DNA of 64,000 nucleotides, taken from NCBI GenBank assembly GCA_963793675.1, contig CAWCBA010000002.1, positions 868,001 through 932,000 on the forward strand, written 5' to 3'. The notes below the pieces were generated by a model that searched no databases, had not been told where the DNA came from, and was given only the letters and a program-made list of their open reading frames with translations. Numbering within the stretch: the stretch's first letter is position 1; each line of letters opens with the position of its first letter. The stretch is from RPQJ01 sp963793675. GTDB taxonomy: Bacteria > Pseudomonadota > Gammaproteobacteria > Steroidobacterales > Steroidobacteraceae. Shown here in pieces: positions 25,955-34,871 of this stretch. Position numbers and translations under genes: made by a program.

Positions 25955-26950
25955 ATGACGACACCACTTGTTTTCGCGCCGGCCGCCACGCGGCCCTTCG
26001 CCGAGCGTCTGGTCGCGGCGCTCGGTGTGCCCCTGGCGCCGATGGAGGAGCGCGAGTTCGAAGGCGGCGAGCACAAGACGCGTCCGCTGGTGAGCGTCCG
26101 CGGTCGCGAAGTGTTGGTCGTGCAGTCCCTGAGCGGCGATGAATCGGGCAGCGCGAACGACCGGCTGTGCCGGCTGCTGTTCTTCATTGCAGGCGTGAAG
26201 GACAGTGGTGCAACGAAAGTCACGGCCTGCCTGCCGTTCCTCTGCTATGCGCGCAAGGACCGGCGCACGAAGGAGCGCGACCCGGTCACGTTGCGCTACG
26301 TGGCGCAATTGCTCGAGGCAGTCGGCACCGACCACGTCCTCGCACTGGATGCGCACAACCTGGCGGCATTCGAGAACGCGTTTCGCTGTCCAGTCGACCA
26401 CCTCGAGGCCGCGCCGTTGCTGGCCCGCCATCTCGTGCGGGCGCTCGGTCCGGAGCCGGTCACCGTTGTTTCGCCGGATTTCGGCGGCGCGAAGCGGGCG
26501 CAACGCCTGCAGGATCTGCTGGCCGTCCATGCGCAGCGCGACATCGGCTTCGCGCTGCACGAGAAGCGTCGCAGCAGCGGCGTGGTCAGTGGCGACCTGC
26601 TCGTCGGCCCGGTCGAGGGCTGCCATGTCGTGATCTTCGACGATCTCATCAGCGCGGGCTCGACGATCCTGCGCGCGGTGCAGGCGTGCCGCGCGGCTGG
26701 GGCCAGTCGCGTGGACGCCTGTGCGACGCACGGGGTATTCCTGCCCGAGGCCCAGCGCCTGCTCGGCCCGGAAGGCCCGGACCAGCTCATCGTCACCGAT
26801 TCGATTCTGCCGACGCGGCTCGTCCCGGCGGCCGGTCAGCGCGCGCCGGTCGTCCTGCCGGCGTCGGGATTGTTTGCGGAAGCGGTGCGCCGCATGGCGA
26901 GCGGCGGATCCGTGGTCGCGTTGCGCGAACTCGAAGCCAGGACGGCCTGA
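25955..26950 (+). CDS. Ribose-phosphate pyrophosphokinase homologue (Prs family, divergent)
   Basis: This enzyme should make PRPP from ribose 5-phosphate and ATP. The 331-aa protein has both halves of the Prs fold. Present are REFEGGEHKTRP (flexible/ribose region), YARKDRRTKERDP (the ATP-binding loop), VLALDAHNL, the hydrolase-like VVSPDFGGAKRAQRLQ, EKRRSSGVVSGDL, and the PRPP loop IFDDLISAGSTIL near residue 225. It is clearly diverged from housekeeping Prs (which reads, for example, DDMIDTAGT in that loop), so it is probably an accessory paralogue. AAAAGGA lies just upstream of the ATG. A phosphoribosyltransferase follows 1.1 kb downstream, and a kinase-like gene lies convergent between them. 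Confidence 0.82.
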   Translation: MTTPLVFAPAATRPFAERLVAALGVPLAPMEEREFEGGEHKTRPLVSVRGREVLVVQSLSGDESGSANDRLCRLLFFIAGVKDSGATKVTACLPFLCYARKDRRTKERDPVTLRYVAQLLEAVGTDHVLALDAHNLAAFENAFRCPVDHLEAAPLLARHLVRALGPEPVTVVSPDFGGAKRAQRLQDLLAVHAQRDIGFALHEKRRSSGVVSGDLLVGPVEGCHVVIFDDLISAGSTILRAVQACRAAGASRVDACATHGVFLPEAQRLLGPEGPDQLIVTDSILPTRLVPAAGQRAPVVLPASGLFAEAVRRMASGGSVVALRELEARTA

Positions 26951-26956
26951 TTGCGT

Positions 26957-27950
26957 TCAGTCGAGACTGCGTGCGGAGTCCTCCAGCGCGCTCTGCACGT
27001 AGCCGCCGGCACGATCGAGCCATTCGCCCGGCGTGCCGCCATCCGGCTCGGAGGCACGCCACACATAGAGCTTGGCACGCGTCGTCGCGCGGTGGCTGCG
27101 GTAGAAGTGGAGCAGCGCGTCCGTTGCGTGGTCGGCGAGCTGCGCCAGGCAACCACGCAGCAACGCGCGCCCGGTCGCCTCATGGCCGATGCGTTCGCAC
27201 TCCAGGTGCAGGAAGCTCAGCTCCTCGGCGCGATCGAGCACCCGGAGATCGCGATCGAACTCGAGGCAGTCGATGATGGCCGGCGCATCGTCGAGGTAGA
27301 CGTGCTCTGGCCGCAGGTCGCCGTGCGCCTCCACGACGCAGCCGCCGACGGCGCGCTGCGCGAGCAGTGACGAATGCTTCGCGATGAATTCCCGCTGCAA
27401 CGCGAGGAGCTTTCCGTCTGCGGCAACACCCGCAGACGCCAGGACTCGATGGTTGGCCTCGACCTGCCGCCCGACACGGGCCACGAACGCCGGCCCATCA
27501 CTGATCGCCGGCGCGGCCGCTGCGATAGAAATCGGCGAGCAGGCGCACGACCGGTCGCAGCGATTCCGGGTTGATCGATCGCTGCGCCAGCTGCGCCTCG
27601 AGCAGGCGGGAGCGATCGAGACGCCGCATGCAGACCAGCCAGTCCACGATCTCGCCCTCGCCATCGATCGCGAGTCGGCCACTGTCGGCCAGCGTCAGGG
27701 GCGCGGTGCCGAGATAGACGTCGGGCGCGAGCCGTCGGTTGAGACGGACCTCTTCCAGGGAGTCGAGGCGACGCGCCTCGAGCGAGCCGTAGTCCATCGT
27801 GTCGCGGCGGACCGGCTTGCGCAGCTTCCAGGCGCGGTCGCCGATCAGGAATACCCAGGCGAAGTGAGTCTCGATCGCCTCGTCGTCGCGCCCGCAAAAG
27901 TCGCGCAGGAACGCGACCTTTGCGTCCAGTGTCGGAGAATCAGCGGGCAT
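26957..27950 (-). CDS. COG2187 aminoglycoside-phosphotransferase-like kinase, one frameshift
   Basis: The protein belongs to the kinase-like family often annotated as aminoglycoside phosphotransferase (COG2187); resistance is not implied. The N-terminus reads MPADSPTLDAKVAFL and HFAWVFLIGDRAWKLRKPV, where the Lys likely contacts ATP. The frame slips near 27505-27520 after LLADFYRSGRA. The rest continues in a second frame with the catalytic loop VVEAHGDLRPEHVYL and the metal-binding IIDCLEFDRDLRVLD, and ends at 26957. It is convergent with prs (6-bp gap) and divergent from the phosphoribosyltransferase. Full length with the slip repaired would be ~331 aa, as expected for the family without its C-terminal AAA domain. 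Confidence 0.75.
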
Positions 27951-28037
27951 CAGGGTCGAGCATAGCACTAGGCAAAACTGCGAATGGTCGGCGGGCGGCC
28001 GTAGTGGAACATGGACCTGCAGCAAACGGTGAATGCC

Positions 28038-28706
28038 ATGACGCACAGGTTCCTGGATCGAACGGACGCTGGCAGGGCCTTGGCCGGCGTGCTTACCCGC
28101 TACCGGGCCGACACGAACGCGGTCGTGCTTGCCTTGCCTCGCGGCGGAGTGCCGGTGGCGTACGAGGTGGCATCTGCGCTCGACTTGCCGCTCGACGTGC
28201 TGGTGGTGCGCAAGCTCGGACTGCCGTCGCAGCCGGAGCTTGCGATGGGTGCCGTGGCGAGCGGCGGCGCGGTCGTCCTGAACGAGGACGTCGTGCGCTA
28301 CCTGCCCAGGGGCAGCGACGCAGTCGAGCAGGTCAAGGCGCGCGAGTTGTTGGAACTGGAGCGGCGCGAAAAGACCTACCGTGGCGATCGACCCGTGTTG
28401 CAGATGCGCGGGCGCACGGGAATTCTCGTGGACGACGGGCTCGCCACCGGCGCGACGATGGAAGCCGCCGTGCGCGCCCTGCGCAGCCTGGATGCGGAGC
28501 GAGTCGTGGTGGCGGTCCCCGTCGCGTCGATCGAGGCCCGCGAACGCATCGCTGCCGTGGCCGACGAAGTCGTCTGCCTGCAGACCCCGCCGTTCTTCAG
28601 CGCGGTCGGCCAGTGGTACGAGCGCTTCGACCAGACCGAAGACGAAGAGGTCCGGGAGTTGCTGGCCCGCTCGCAGGCAGCGTTCTCCGCTGGCAGCGAG
28701 GCGTAG
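28038..28706 (+). CDS. Predicted phosphoribosyltransferase (COG1926 type)
   Basis: This cytoplasmic type I phosphoribosyltransferase-fold protein has RFLDRTDAGRALAGVL at its N-terminus, LALPRGGVPVAYEVA, LGLPSQPELAMGAVASGG and the PRPP-binding loop ILVDDGLATGATM near residue 140. Members of this group often lie among stress genes and have no proven base substrate. I chose the ATG at 28038 because family members start a few residues before the DRTDAG block; an in-frame ATG at 28011 is the alternative. Neither has a strong ribosome-binding site. The location near a divergent Prs homologue fits local PRPP use. Confidence 0.82.
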   Translation: MTHRFLDRTDAGRALAGVLTRYRADTNAVVLALPRGGVPVAYEVASALDLPLDVLVVRKLGLPSQPELAMGAVASGGAVVLNEDVVRYLPRGSDAVEQVKARELLELERREKTYRGDRPVLQMRGRTGILVDDGLATGATMEAAVRALRSLDAERVVVAVPVASIEARERIAAVADEVVCLQTPPFFSAVGQWYERFDQTEDEEVRELLARSQAAFSAGSEA

Positions 28707-28720
28707 GCGGCCAGGCCGCC
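28706..28720. terminator. Short palindrome between convergent genes
   Basis: GGCGGCC-A-GGCCGCC starts at the phosphoribosyltransferase stop, in the 40-bp gap facing the M48 peptidase gene. It could terminate both transcripts, but it lacks a T-run. Confidence 0.3.
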
Positions 28721-28746
28721 TGCGAACAGGCCGCGTGCGGGATCGT

Positions 28747-30078
28747 TCAGTCCCGCGCCGTGTAGATCTCCAGTGCGCCATAGCCGCGCTGGTCGATGCG
28801 CTCGATCCGCGCGTCCAGCGGCGGATGCGACTTGTACAGCTGGGCCAGGCGTGCCGATTCGCTGCCGAGCGCAGTGAGTTTCTGCAGCACCGCATAGAGC
28901 GCCAGCGGGTTCATCCCGGCCCGGGCAAGATAGAACTCCGCGGCTTCGTCCGAGCGAAACTCGGCGGCACGATCCAGCGCAGTCAACATGATCGCCGCGC
29001 CGTGCTGTTCCGCGTACCGCCTGGCGTAGCTGCCGGCAACGCTGTGATTTCCGGTGTCGACTTCGCGCAGCGCCAGCTCCTTGCCGGTGGTCGCCATTTC
29101 CTGCTTGCGGATCACGTTGTAGTGATCGCGCTGCACGCAGTGGCTGATCTCGTGGCCAAGCACCGCCGCGAGCTCGCTGTCGGACGACAGCAGCTCGTAC
29201 AGCCCGCGCGTGACCAGGACGAAGCCGCCGGGTGCAGCGAAAGCGTTGACTTCGGGCGTGTCGATCACGCCAAAGGTCCACGGCAGCCCGGGGCGGCTGG
29301 TTTGCGATGCCATCCAGCGTCCGACCAGATTGACGCGGCGTTGCGCGCCGGTAGCGTTCCACAAGGGACGCGCACCGAGTATGCGACCGGCAATTTCGGG
29401 GCCGAGCGCGATCTCCTCCGCCGCAAGCTCGTCGTCGGCCTTGGGCAGTGCCCTGGCTGCCGTGTCGACCTTCGGGTCGACATTGACGCCCAGCGACCCG
29501 AGCAGGCCGCTGACGGATTTCGTCAACTCCGCCTTCGAGGGCGCCGGTTCCGCAGTCGACTTTCCCGCCTTCCTGGCGGGCTTCGCCTCGCCCGCGTAGG
29601 CCACGCTGGTCGCTTGCCAGCCCTGCTCGCGCGCGTACTCCGCCGCAGCCGAGGCGTCCGCTCGATAGCCGATCATCGCGTCGAGTTGCGCGCGGTCGAG
29701 CGCCGCGGACTTCAGGTCGCTTTCGTCGATTCCGCGAACGCCGGCAGTTTCCGTGACGTGACCCTGACCGGGCTTGCCGCCCATCAGCACCCGCAGGTTG
29801 GCCTCGCTGTCCTCGACGCTCGCATACGCCATGCGCACGTCATTGACCCGGACGAAGCCCGGCGTGCCGGCAGGCAGGCGCAGCTGATACCAGAGGCCCT
29901 GCTGCGCGGAGATCTTCACCTGGGCATCGCGTTGCAGGGTCGCGACCCTGGGCGCGTCGAACCTGGGCTCGGCATACACGTCGACGGCGGGCTTCTGCAC
30001 GACGGCGGGCAACTCGGCCGCACCCAGGCTCGACGCCAGCACTGCCGCCGCGACCAGCATGCGTGGAATGGCGCGCAT
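28747..30078 (-). CDS. Exported SH3-domain M48-family metallopeptidase
   Basis: This periplasmic zinc protease has a signal peptide (MRAIPRMLVAAAVLASSLGA), a bacterial SH3 domain (about 25-90; VDVYAEPRFDAPRVATL, GLWYQLRLPAGTPGFV), a Lys/Pro/Ala-rich linker, and an M48 catalytic domain (about 230-440). The catalytic domain carries the zinc motif HEISH and the third ligand in EFRSDEAAEFYLARAG. The ATG at 30078 follows GGGAGGAT. It overlaps the stop of the upstream CHASE2 gene as TGATG, so translation is coupled. SH3-M48 proteins beside CHASE2 sensors suggest an envelope-monitoring unit; the protease target is unknown. Confidence 0.87.
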   Translation of the reverse strand: MRAIPRMLVAAAVLASSLGAAELPAVVQKPAVDVYAEPRFDAPRVATLQRDAQVKISAQQGLWYQLRLPAGTPGFVRVNDVRMAYASVEDSEANLRVLMGGKPGQGHVTETAGVRGIDESDLKSAALDRAQLDAMIGYRADASAAAEYAREQGWQATSVAYAGEAKPARKAGKSTAEPAPSKAELTKSVSGLLGSLGVNVDPKVDTAARALPKADDELAAEEIALGPEIAGRILGARPLWNATGAQRRVNLVGRWMASQTSRPGLPWTFGVIDTPEVNAFAAPGGFVLVTRGLYELLSSDSELAAVLGHEISHCVQRDHYNVIRKQEMATTGKELALREVDTGNHSVAGSYARRYAEQHGAAIMLTALDRAAEFRSDEAAEFYLARAGMNPLALYAVLQKLTALGSESARLAQLYKSHPPLDARIERIDQRGYGALEIYTARD

Positions 30079-31922
30079 CACGATCCTCCCGGCGCAACGC
30101 CCATGGGATTGAACAACGCCGCCCGCTGCGCCAGCGGCCAGTCGGTCGGCGACGCCACTGCCTGGCCAACGAGCTCGCGCAGACGCCGGCGCTCGCCGCG
30201 GTCGCAGTCCTCGACGTCGTCGTCGATTTCGGCGCATGCGAACGCCACGCGCACGCAGCCGTCATCGGGCAATCGCGCGTCGTGCCCGGCCAGCTGCCGC
30301 TCGAGTCTCGCTAGATCGCGCATCGCGGCCGCGCGCGCCGCAGCCTCGCTCTCGCCGTGCCAGATCAGCACCATGAGGTCGCTCATGGCGTCGTGCAGCC
30401 AGCTCTTGCGTTCAACCACGCCCTCCAGCATCACCGCGTCGCTGCCGGCATATAGGAAGCGTCGCAACCGGCGATTGTACTCGCGCCGCCGTCGCGCTCC
30501 GGACCGGGCGTCGAGGTGAGCGTCAGGCACGAAGCGCAAGCGCGCGATCGCCAGCCAGCGATCCCGGCTGGGGACAAACTCCGGCAGGAAGTCGCCATTG
30601 CCGACCGCGCGCCCGCGTTGCACCCCGGCGTACAGGCGGCACAGGCCGAACACCAGGCTCACGAAGCCGACGCAGGCAAAGATGTCGAAGAAGAAGCCGA
30701 ACCACGTGAGGCCGACGGAAGCGGCACTCAGCATCGTCAGGTTCGCGGCGACGAAGATCGAGTCGATGTCGGTGGCCGGCTCGCCACGGTAGAAAGCGAA
30801 GGCAATCAGCGCGACCAGCCACATGGCGATCGCATACTTGAGCCAGGCGGGCGGCGCACGAATTGCGCTGCCCGCGATCAGCGCTTCGGTGGCCTCCGCC
30901 AGCACTTCCACACCCGGCGTCACCGGATCGACCGGCGTGGGTTTCGCGTCGTTGAGCCCGGAGGCCGTGTAGCCGACCAGGACGACGCGATCCTGCAGTG
31001 CAGGCAGCGCGCTCATCGCGTCGCGGCAGATGGCCTTGCCGCCAGCCAGTAGATCGGCAGCGCTGATGCGTGGCAACCGCGCTTCCCGCCGCCAGTTCGG
31101 TCGCACCGAAGTGGCAAGGTCCTGCAGCGATTGCGGCGCGACCGTCGTCGCGAGGCGCAATGGCAGCGAGGGCAAGGCCCAGTCGCCGACCGTCTCGCGC
31201 AGTGGAATGTCACGCAGCACGCCGTCTTCATTGCGTGTGACGTTGGCAAGCGCGCTGAACGTGGCCATCGCCTCGCCGTAGGGCAGCAGCAACGCGACGC
31301 GCGGGTCGTTGCGCGGGTGGCGTTTCAGCGGCAGCGCCCCCGGGGCCTGCGAGGCGCGCAGCGGCGAAGCCTGGTCGTAGTCCGGGTGCAGTCGCGTGGC
31401 ATTGAACAGGAAGCGTCCGGCACCGCCCCTGGCCATTGCTTCCAGGGTCTCGTCGCCGATCGGATCGTTCGGCGAGCGATCGGCAAACAGCACGTCGTAG
31501 CCGACCGCGCGCACCCCGGCGCGGTCCAGCTGGTCGAGCAGGTCCGCGTGCCGCTGCCGGCTCCACGGCCAGCCGCCTTCGTTGCGGGCCCGGAAGTATT
31601 CGATCGAGCATTCATCGATCTCGACCACGACCACGCGACCCGAAGGCCTGGGTTCACGCGGTCGCCACTGCACCACGCGATCGAAGATCGCGTCTTCCGC
31701 TGCGTTGAGCGAGCGAGCGTGGTTCCAGTCCCAGCCGAGCCAGGCGATCGCGCCGATGGCGAGCAAGGGATAGAAGGCAAATTTCAGCCACAGTGCCAGC
31801 CTTGAAAGCGGCCTGCGGTAACCGCGTTCGACCTTCGTCCATTCGCGAATGAAGCCGTGGCCGAGCGCAGCCAGGCTCGCGTCGACCCAGGCGAGCAAGC
31901 GGTCCGTGAGCCGGACGGCCAT
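30078..31922 (-). CDS. CHASE2-domain membrane protein with uncharacterised C-terminal region
   Basis: A membrane helix near residues 48-63 precedes a periplasmic CHASE2 sensor domain (about 75-350) with RVVVVEIDECSIEYF, WPWSRQRHADLLDQL and VVLVGYTASGLND. Three further membrane helices (about 355-445) follow, then a ~165-residue cytoplasmic tail. CHASE2 usually feeds a cyclase, kinase or phosphatase, but this tail (for example LHDAMSDLMVLIWHGESEA) shows no motif of those enzymes. Start ATG 31922 follows AAGGGGGA. It overlaps the downstream SH3-M48 protease gene by TGATG, so output may go through that protease instead. The extracellular ligand is unknown. Confidence 0.82.
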   Translation of the reverse strand: MAVRLTDRLLAWVDASLAALGHGFIREWTKVERGYRRPLSRLALWLKFAFYPLLAIGAIAWLGWDWNHARSLNAAEDAIFDRVVQWRPREPRPSGRVVVVEIDECSIEYFRARNEGGWPWSRQRHADLLDQLDRAGVRAVGYDVLFADRSPNDPIGDETLEAMARGGAGRFLFNATRLHPDYDQASPLRASQAPGALPLKRHPRNDPRVALLLPYGEAMATFSALANVTRNEDGVLRDIPLRETVGDWALPSLPLRLATTVAPQSLQDLATSVRPNWRREARLPRISAADLLAGGKAICRDAMSALPALQDRVVLVGYTASGLNDAKPTPVDPVTPGVEVLAEATEALIAGSAIRAPPAWLKYAIAMWLVALIAFAFYRGEPATDIDSIFVAANLTMLSAASVGLTWFGFFFDIFACVGFVSLVFGLCRLYAGVQRGRAVGNGDFLPEFVPSRDRWLAIARLRFVPDAHLDARSGARRRREYNRRLRRFLYAGSDAVMLEGVVERKSWLHDAMSDLMVLIWHGESEAAARAAAMRDLARLERQLAGHDARLPDDGCVRVAFACAEIDDDVEDCDRGERRRLRELVGQAVASPTDWPLAQRAALFNPMGVAPGGS

Positions 31923-32001
31923 CGACGATTCCCCCTTGGCCAGATGATGTCAGGTTTGCCGAATGCCGGGGGGGCTGCAAGGGAGTGCAGGCAATCGCGT
32001 G

Positions 32002-34406
32002 TCACCCCGCTACGGCGCGCCCCTTGTCGCTGGTCCTGGCCTCCCATCCGTCGAGCTGGCGTCCCACCGGCAGTTCGCGTACCCGCACGCCGGTCGCCGC
32101 GAACAGCGCATTGGCGATCGCCGCACCGGCAGGCGGCACACCCGGCTCGCCGATGCCACCTGGTGATCCCTCGCTCTCGATCACGTGCACGTCCACCACG
32201 TGGGGCGCCGCCCGCATCCGGGTCACCCCGTAGTCGCCGTAATTCGACTGCTCCACCTTGCCCTCGGCAAAAGTGATCCCGCTGTAGAGCGTGTTGCTCA
32301 TGGCCATGATGAGCGCGCCTTCCATCTGCGACTTCGCGCGGTCGGGATTGGCCACGTAACCGGCATCGACCGCGACGGTCGCGCGTGGCACGCGCACCGT
32401 CCCGTCGGGGCTCACCTCGACCTCGACGACCATCGCGACGTAGGAGAGGAAGCTGCGATGCATGTGCAATGCCGCGACCCCGGCCGCGCGGGAGCGGCGT
32501 GTCCCAGCCGCTCCGCTGCTTAACGGATTCGACCACGCGACGTGCACGAGCAGTGTCGAGCGGGTGATCCGCCCACGACGCGCCGTAGTACGTGTCGCCG
32601 GCATTGACGAGCCCGCCTTTGGAGAGGTCCACCTTGCGGTCAGGACCGATGAGTTCCAGCAGGAAGGCCGCCGGGTCCTTGCCGGCGGCGCGCGCGAGTT
32701 CGTCGACGAACGAACCGATCGCAAAGCCGTGATGAATCGCGTTCACGCTGCGATACCAGCCGATGCGCGCGTGCGCGACGGCGGGGCAGACTTCGACGCT
32801 CATGTTCGGCACGTCCCACGGCACGTCGCTTGCGCCGTTCGTAAGCTCGTCCGGGGTGGGGCCGGCCAGGTTCGGTGCGAAGGTCGCGCTGATCGATGGG
32901 TACGCCGAGCGATGCAGCCAGGCGGTGACCCTGCCCGCGTCATCCAGCGCAGCCTCGAAGTGGTGGGCAGCGACGGCGTGATAGTACGAGTGACGCATGT
33001 CGTCCTCGCGGCTCCATTGCACGCGCACCGGCGCGCCGGTCTCGCGCGCGAGGAATGCGGCCTCGCAGATGAAGTCCGGCTTGGACTTGCGGCCGAACGC
33101 GCCGCCCAGCAGCGTGACGTGGACCGTGACGTTCGCCGCGTCGATCTTGAGGTACTTGGCAATCGTGTTGCGCGCATCGTTCGGGGACTGCGTCGGAGCC
33201 CAGGCTTCGACCTTGCCATCCTGCACGCGTGCGATCGCCGCCAACGGCTCCATCTGCGCGTGCGAGAGATACGGAACGTGGTACTCGGCACTCACCTTGC
33301 GTGTCGCGGCCGCAAGTGCTGCCGCGACATCGCCGTTCGTGCGGCCCGGCGTGCCCGGCGCGCGGACGCTGGCCTCGAGCACCGCTTTGTAGGTCTTCGA
33401 GTCATGCGAACCATTCGGGCCTGCGTCCCAGGTGATCCTGCAGCGCATCGCGCCCGCGGAATGCCGCCCAGGTGTTCTTCGCGATGACGGCGACGCCGCC
33501 GAGCGGAAGGAATGCACCGGGGATCGGGGTCTCTGGGATGCGCACGATACGTTCGACGCCGGGCACCTTGCGCGCCTCGGTGTCGTCGACCGTCAGGGCC
33601 TTGCCGCCCCAGACTGGCGGACGTGCTATCGCCGCGAACTTCATGCCGGGCAGCGTCAGGTCGGCGCCGTAGACAGCGCTGCCGATGGTCATCGGCACGA
33701 GGTCGATCGAAGGCATCTTGTTGCCTTGCCAGCGGCGCTCGCCGGGTCGCTTGATGCGCACGCTCGCCGGCGCGGGCATTGCGACCGTGCGTGCGGTCTT
33801 GACCAGCGCGCCGAACGACTTCGTGCGGCCGGTCGGCCGGTGCACGACCTCGTGCTGTCGTGCGAACACGTCGGTCACGTCGACGTCCCATTCCCTGGCC
33901 GCAGCCGCTTCAAGGAGCGCGCGCGTCGTCGCGCCGGCTTCACGGTATTGCTGCAGGAAGTCACGGATGCTCGTCGAGCCGTCGGTGTTCTGCGAGCCGT
34001 ACTTCGGGTCGCCCACGGCCTGCTCGACGCGACACTTCGCCCAGTCGGCTTCCATTTCGTCGGCGATGATCATGGGCATGGTGGTGCGGATGCCCTGGCC
34101 CATCTCCGAACGGTGACAGACGAGCGTGACGATGCCGTCTGCGGCGATCCGTACGTAGACATGCGGCGACCACGGGTCGGCGGCAGTGCCTGCAGCAGGC
34201 TCGGCAGCCTCGAGACGGCGCACGCCGCCGGGTCCGAATGCGATGACGAGACCGCCCATTCCGACGAGCTGGATGAAGGTGCGACGCTGCAGGTCTTGTG
34301 GCCGATCGGTGCTTCCCTGGGCCGCGTCGAGTGGAGCGGGCTCCGCAACCGGTGTCTCAGGCGCGACTGCACGACGTACCCACGGCAGGAACTCGTTCGC
34401 GCTCAT
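32002..34406 (-). pseudogene. Molybdopterin aldehyde/isoquinoline oxidoreductase large subunit (IorB-like), two frameshifts
   Basis: This is the molybdenum-cofactor subunit of a xanthine-oxidase-family hydroxylase of the single-chain large-subunit IorB type, normally exported with its iron-sulfur partner. The N-terminus has a Tat-like RRTFIQLVGMGGLVIAF. The first frame contains HRSEMGQGIRTTMPM and runs to about 33420. The second continues ITWDAGPNGSH and TLLGGAFGRKSKPDF to about 32500. The third contains LHMHRSFLSYVAMVVEVEV and the catalytic-Glu block GIGEPGVPPAGAAIANALF, ending at 32002. Both breaks occur within conserved sequence, so sequence errors are likely and the gene may be intact. 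Its ATG overlaps the stop of the 2Fe-2S subunit gene by four bases. Confidence 0.8.
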
Positions 34407-34858
34407 GAGCTCTTCTCCGCCGCGGCCTTGATCGCCGCACGAATGCGTGGATAGGTGCCGCAGCGGCACAGGTGGCCGTTCATCGCTGCGTCGATGTCCT
34501 CGTCGGTTGGCTTCGACTTGCGCTGCAACAGTACGGCGGCCTGCATGATCTGGCCGGGCTGGCAGAAGCCGCACTGCGGCACGTCGATCTCGCGCCAGGC
34601 AACCTGCAGCGGGTGCTCGCCGGTCGGGTGCAGGCCTTCGATCGTGGTGACCGCCGCGCCCTCGAGGGCTGACATCGGCATCTGGCAGGCGCGGACGGGT
34701 TTGCCGCCCACGTGCACGGTGCAGGAACCGCACTGTGCGATACCGCAGCCGTACTTGGTCCCGGTCAGCGCGAGTTCATCGCGCAGGAACCACAGCAGTG
34801 GCATGGTGGAATCGCCGTCGAAGGAGCGGCGGATGCCATTGACGGTCAGTGTGATCAT
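34403..34858 (-). CDS. (2Fe-2S)-binding subunit of molybdenum hydroxylase (IorA-like)
   Basis: This 151-aa electron-transfer subunit holds two [2Fe-2S] clusters. The plant-ferredoxin-type motif KYGCGIAQCGSCTVHVGG lies near residues 35-52. The helical-domain motif QCGFCQPGQIMQA, with GHLCRCGTYPRIRAAI, lies near 95-140. It passes electrons from the molybdenum subunit to an acceptor, commonly a membrane cytochrome, none of which is adjacent here. The gene overlaps IorB by ATGA and is plainly the first gene of a two-gene operon. Confidence 0.92.
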   Translation of the reverse strand: MITLTVNGIRRSFDGDSTMPLLWFLRDELALTGTKYGCGIAQCGSCTVHVGGKPVRACQMPMSALEGAAVTTIEGLHPTGEHPLQVAWREIDVPQCGFCQPGQIMQAAVLLQRKSKPTDEDIDAAMNGHLCRCGTYPRIRAAIKAAAEKSS

Positions 34859-34871
34859 GCAGGGCTCCTGT

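Noticed and set aside
26957..27950. Antibiotic-resistance aminoglycoside phosphotransferase
   Set aside because: It matches the COG2187 kinase-like family, which shares the fold but not the substrate-site pattern of resistance enzymes.
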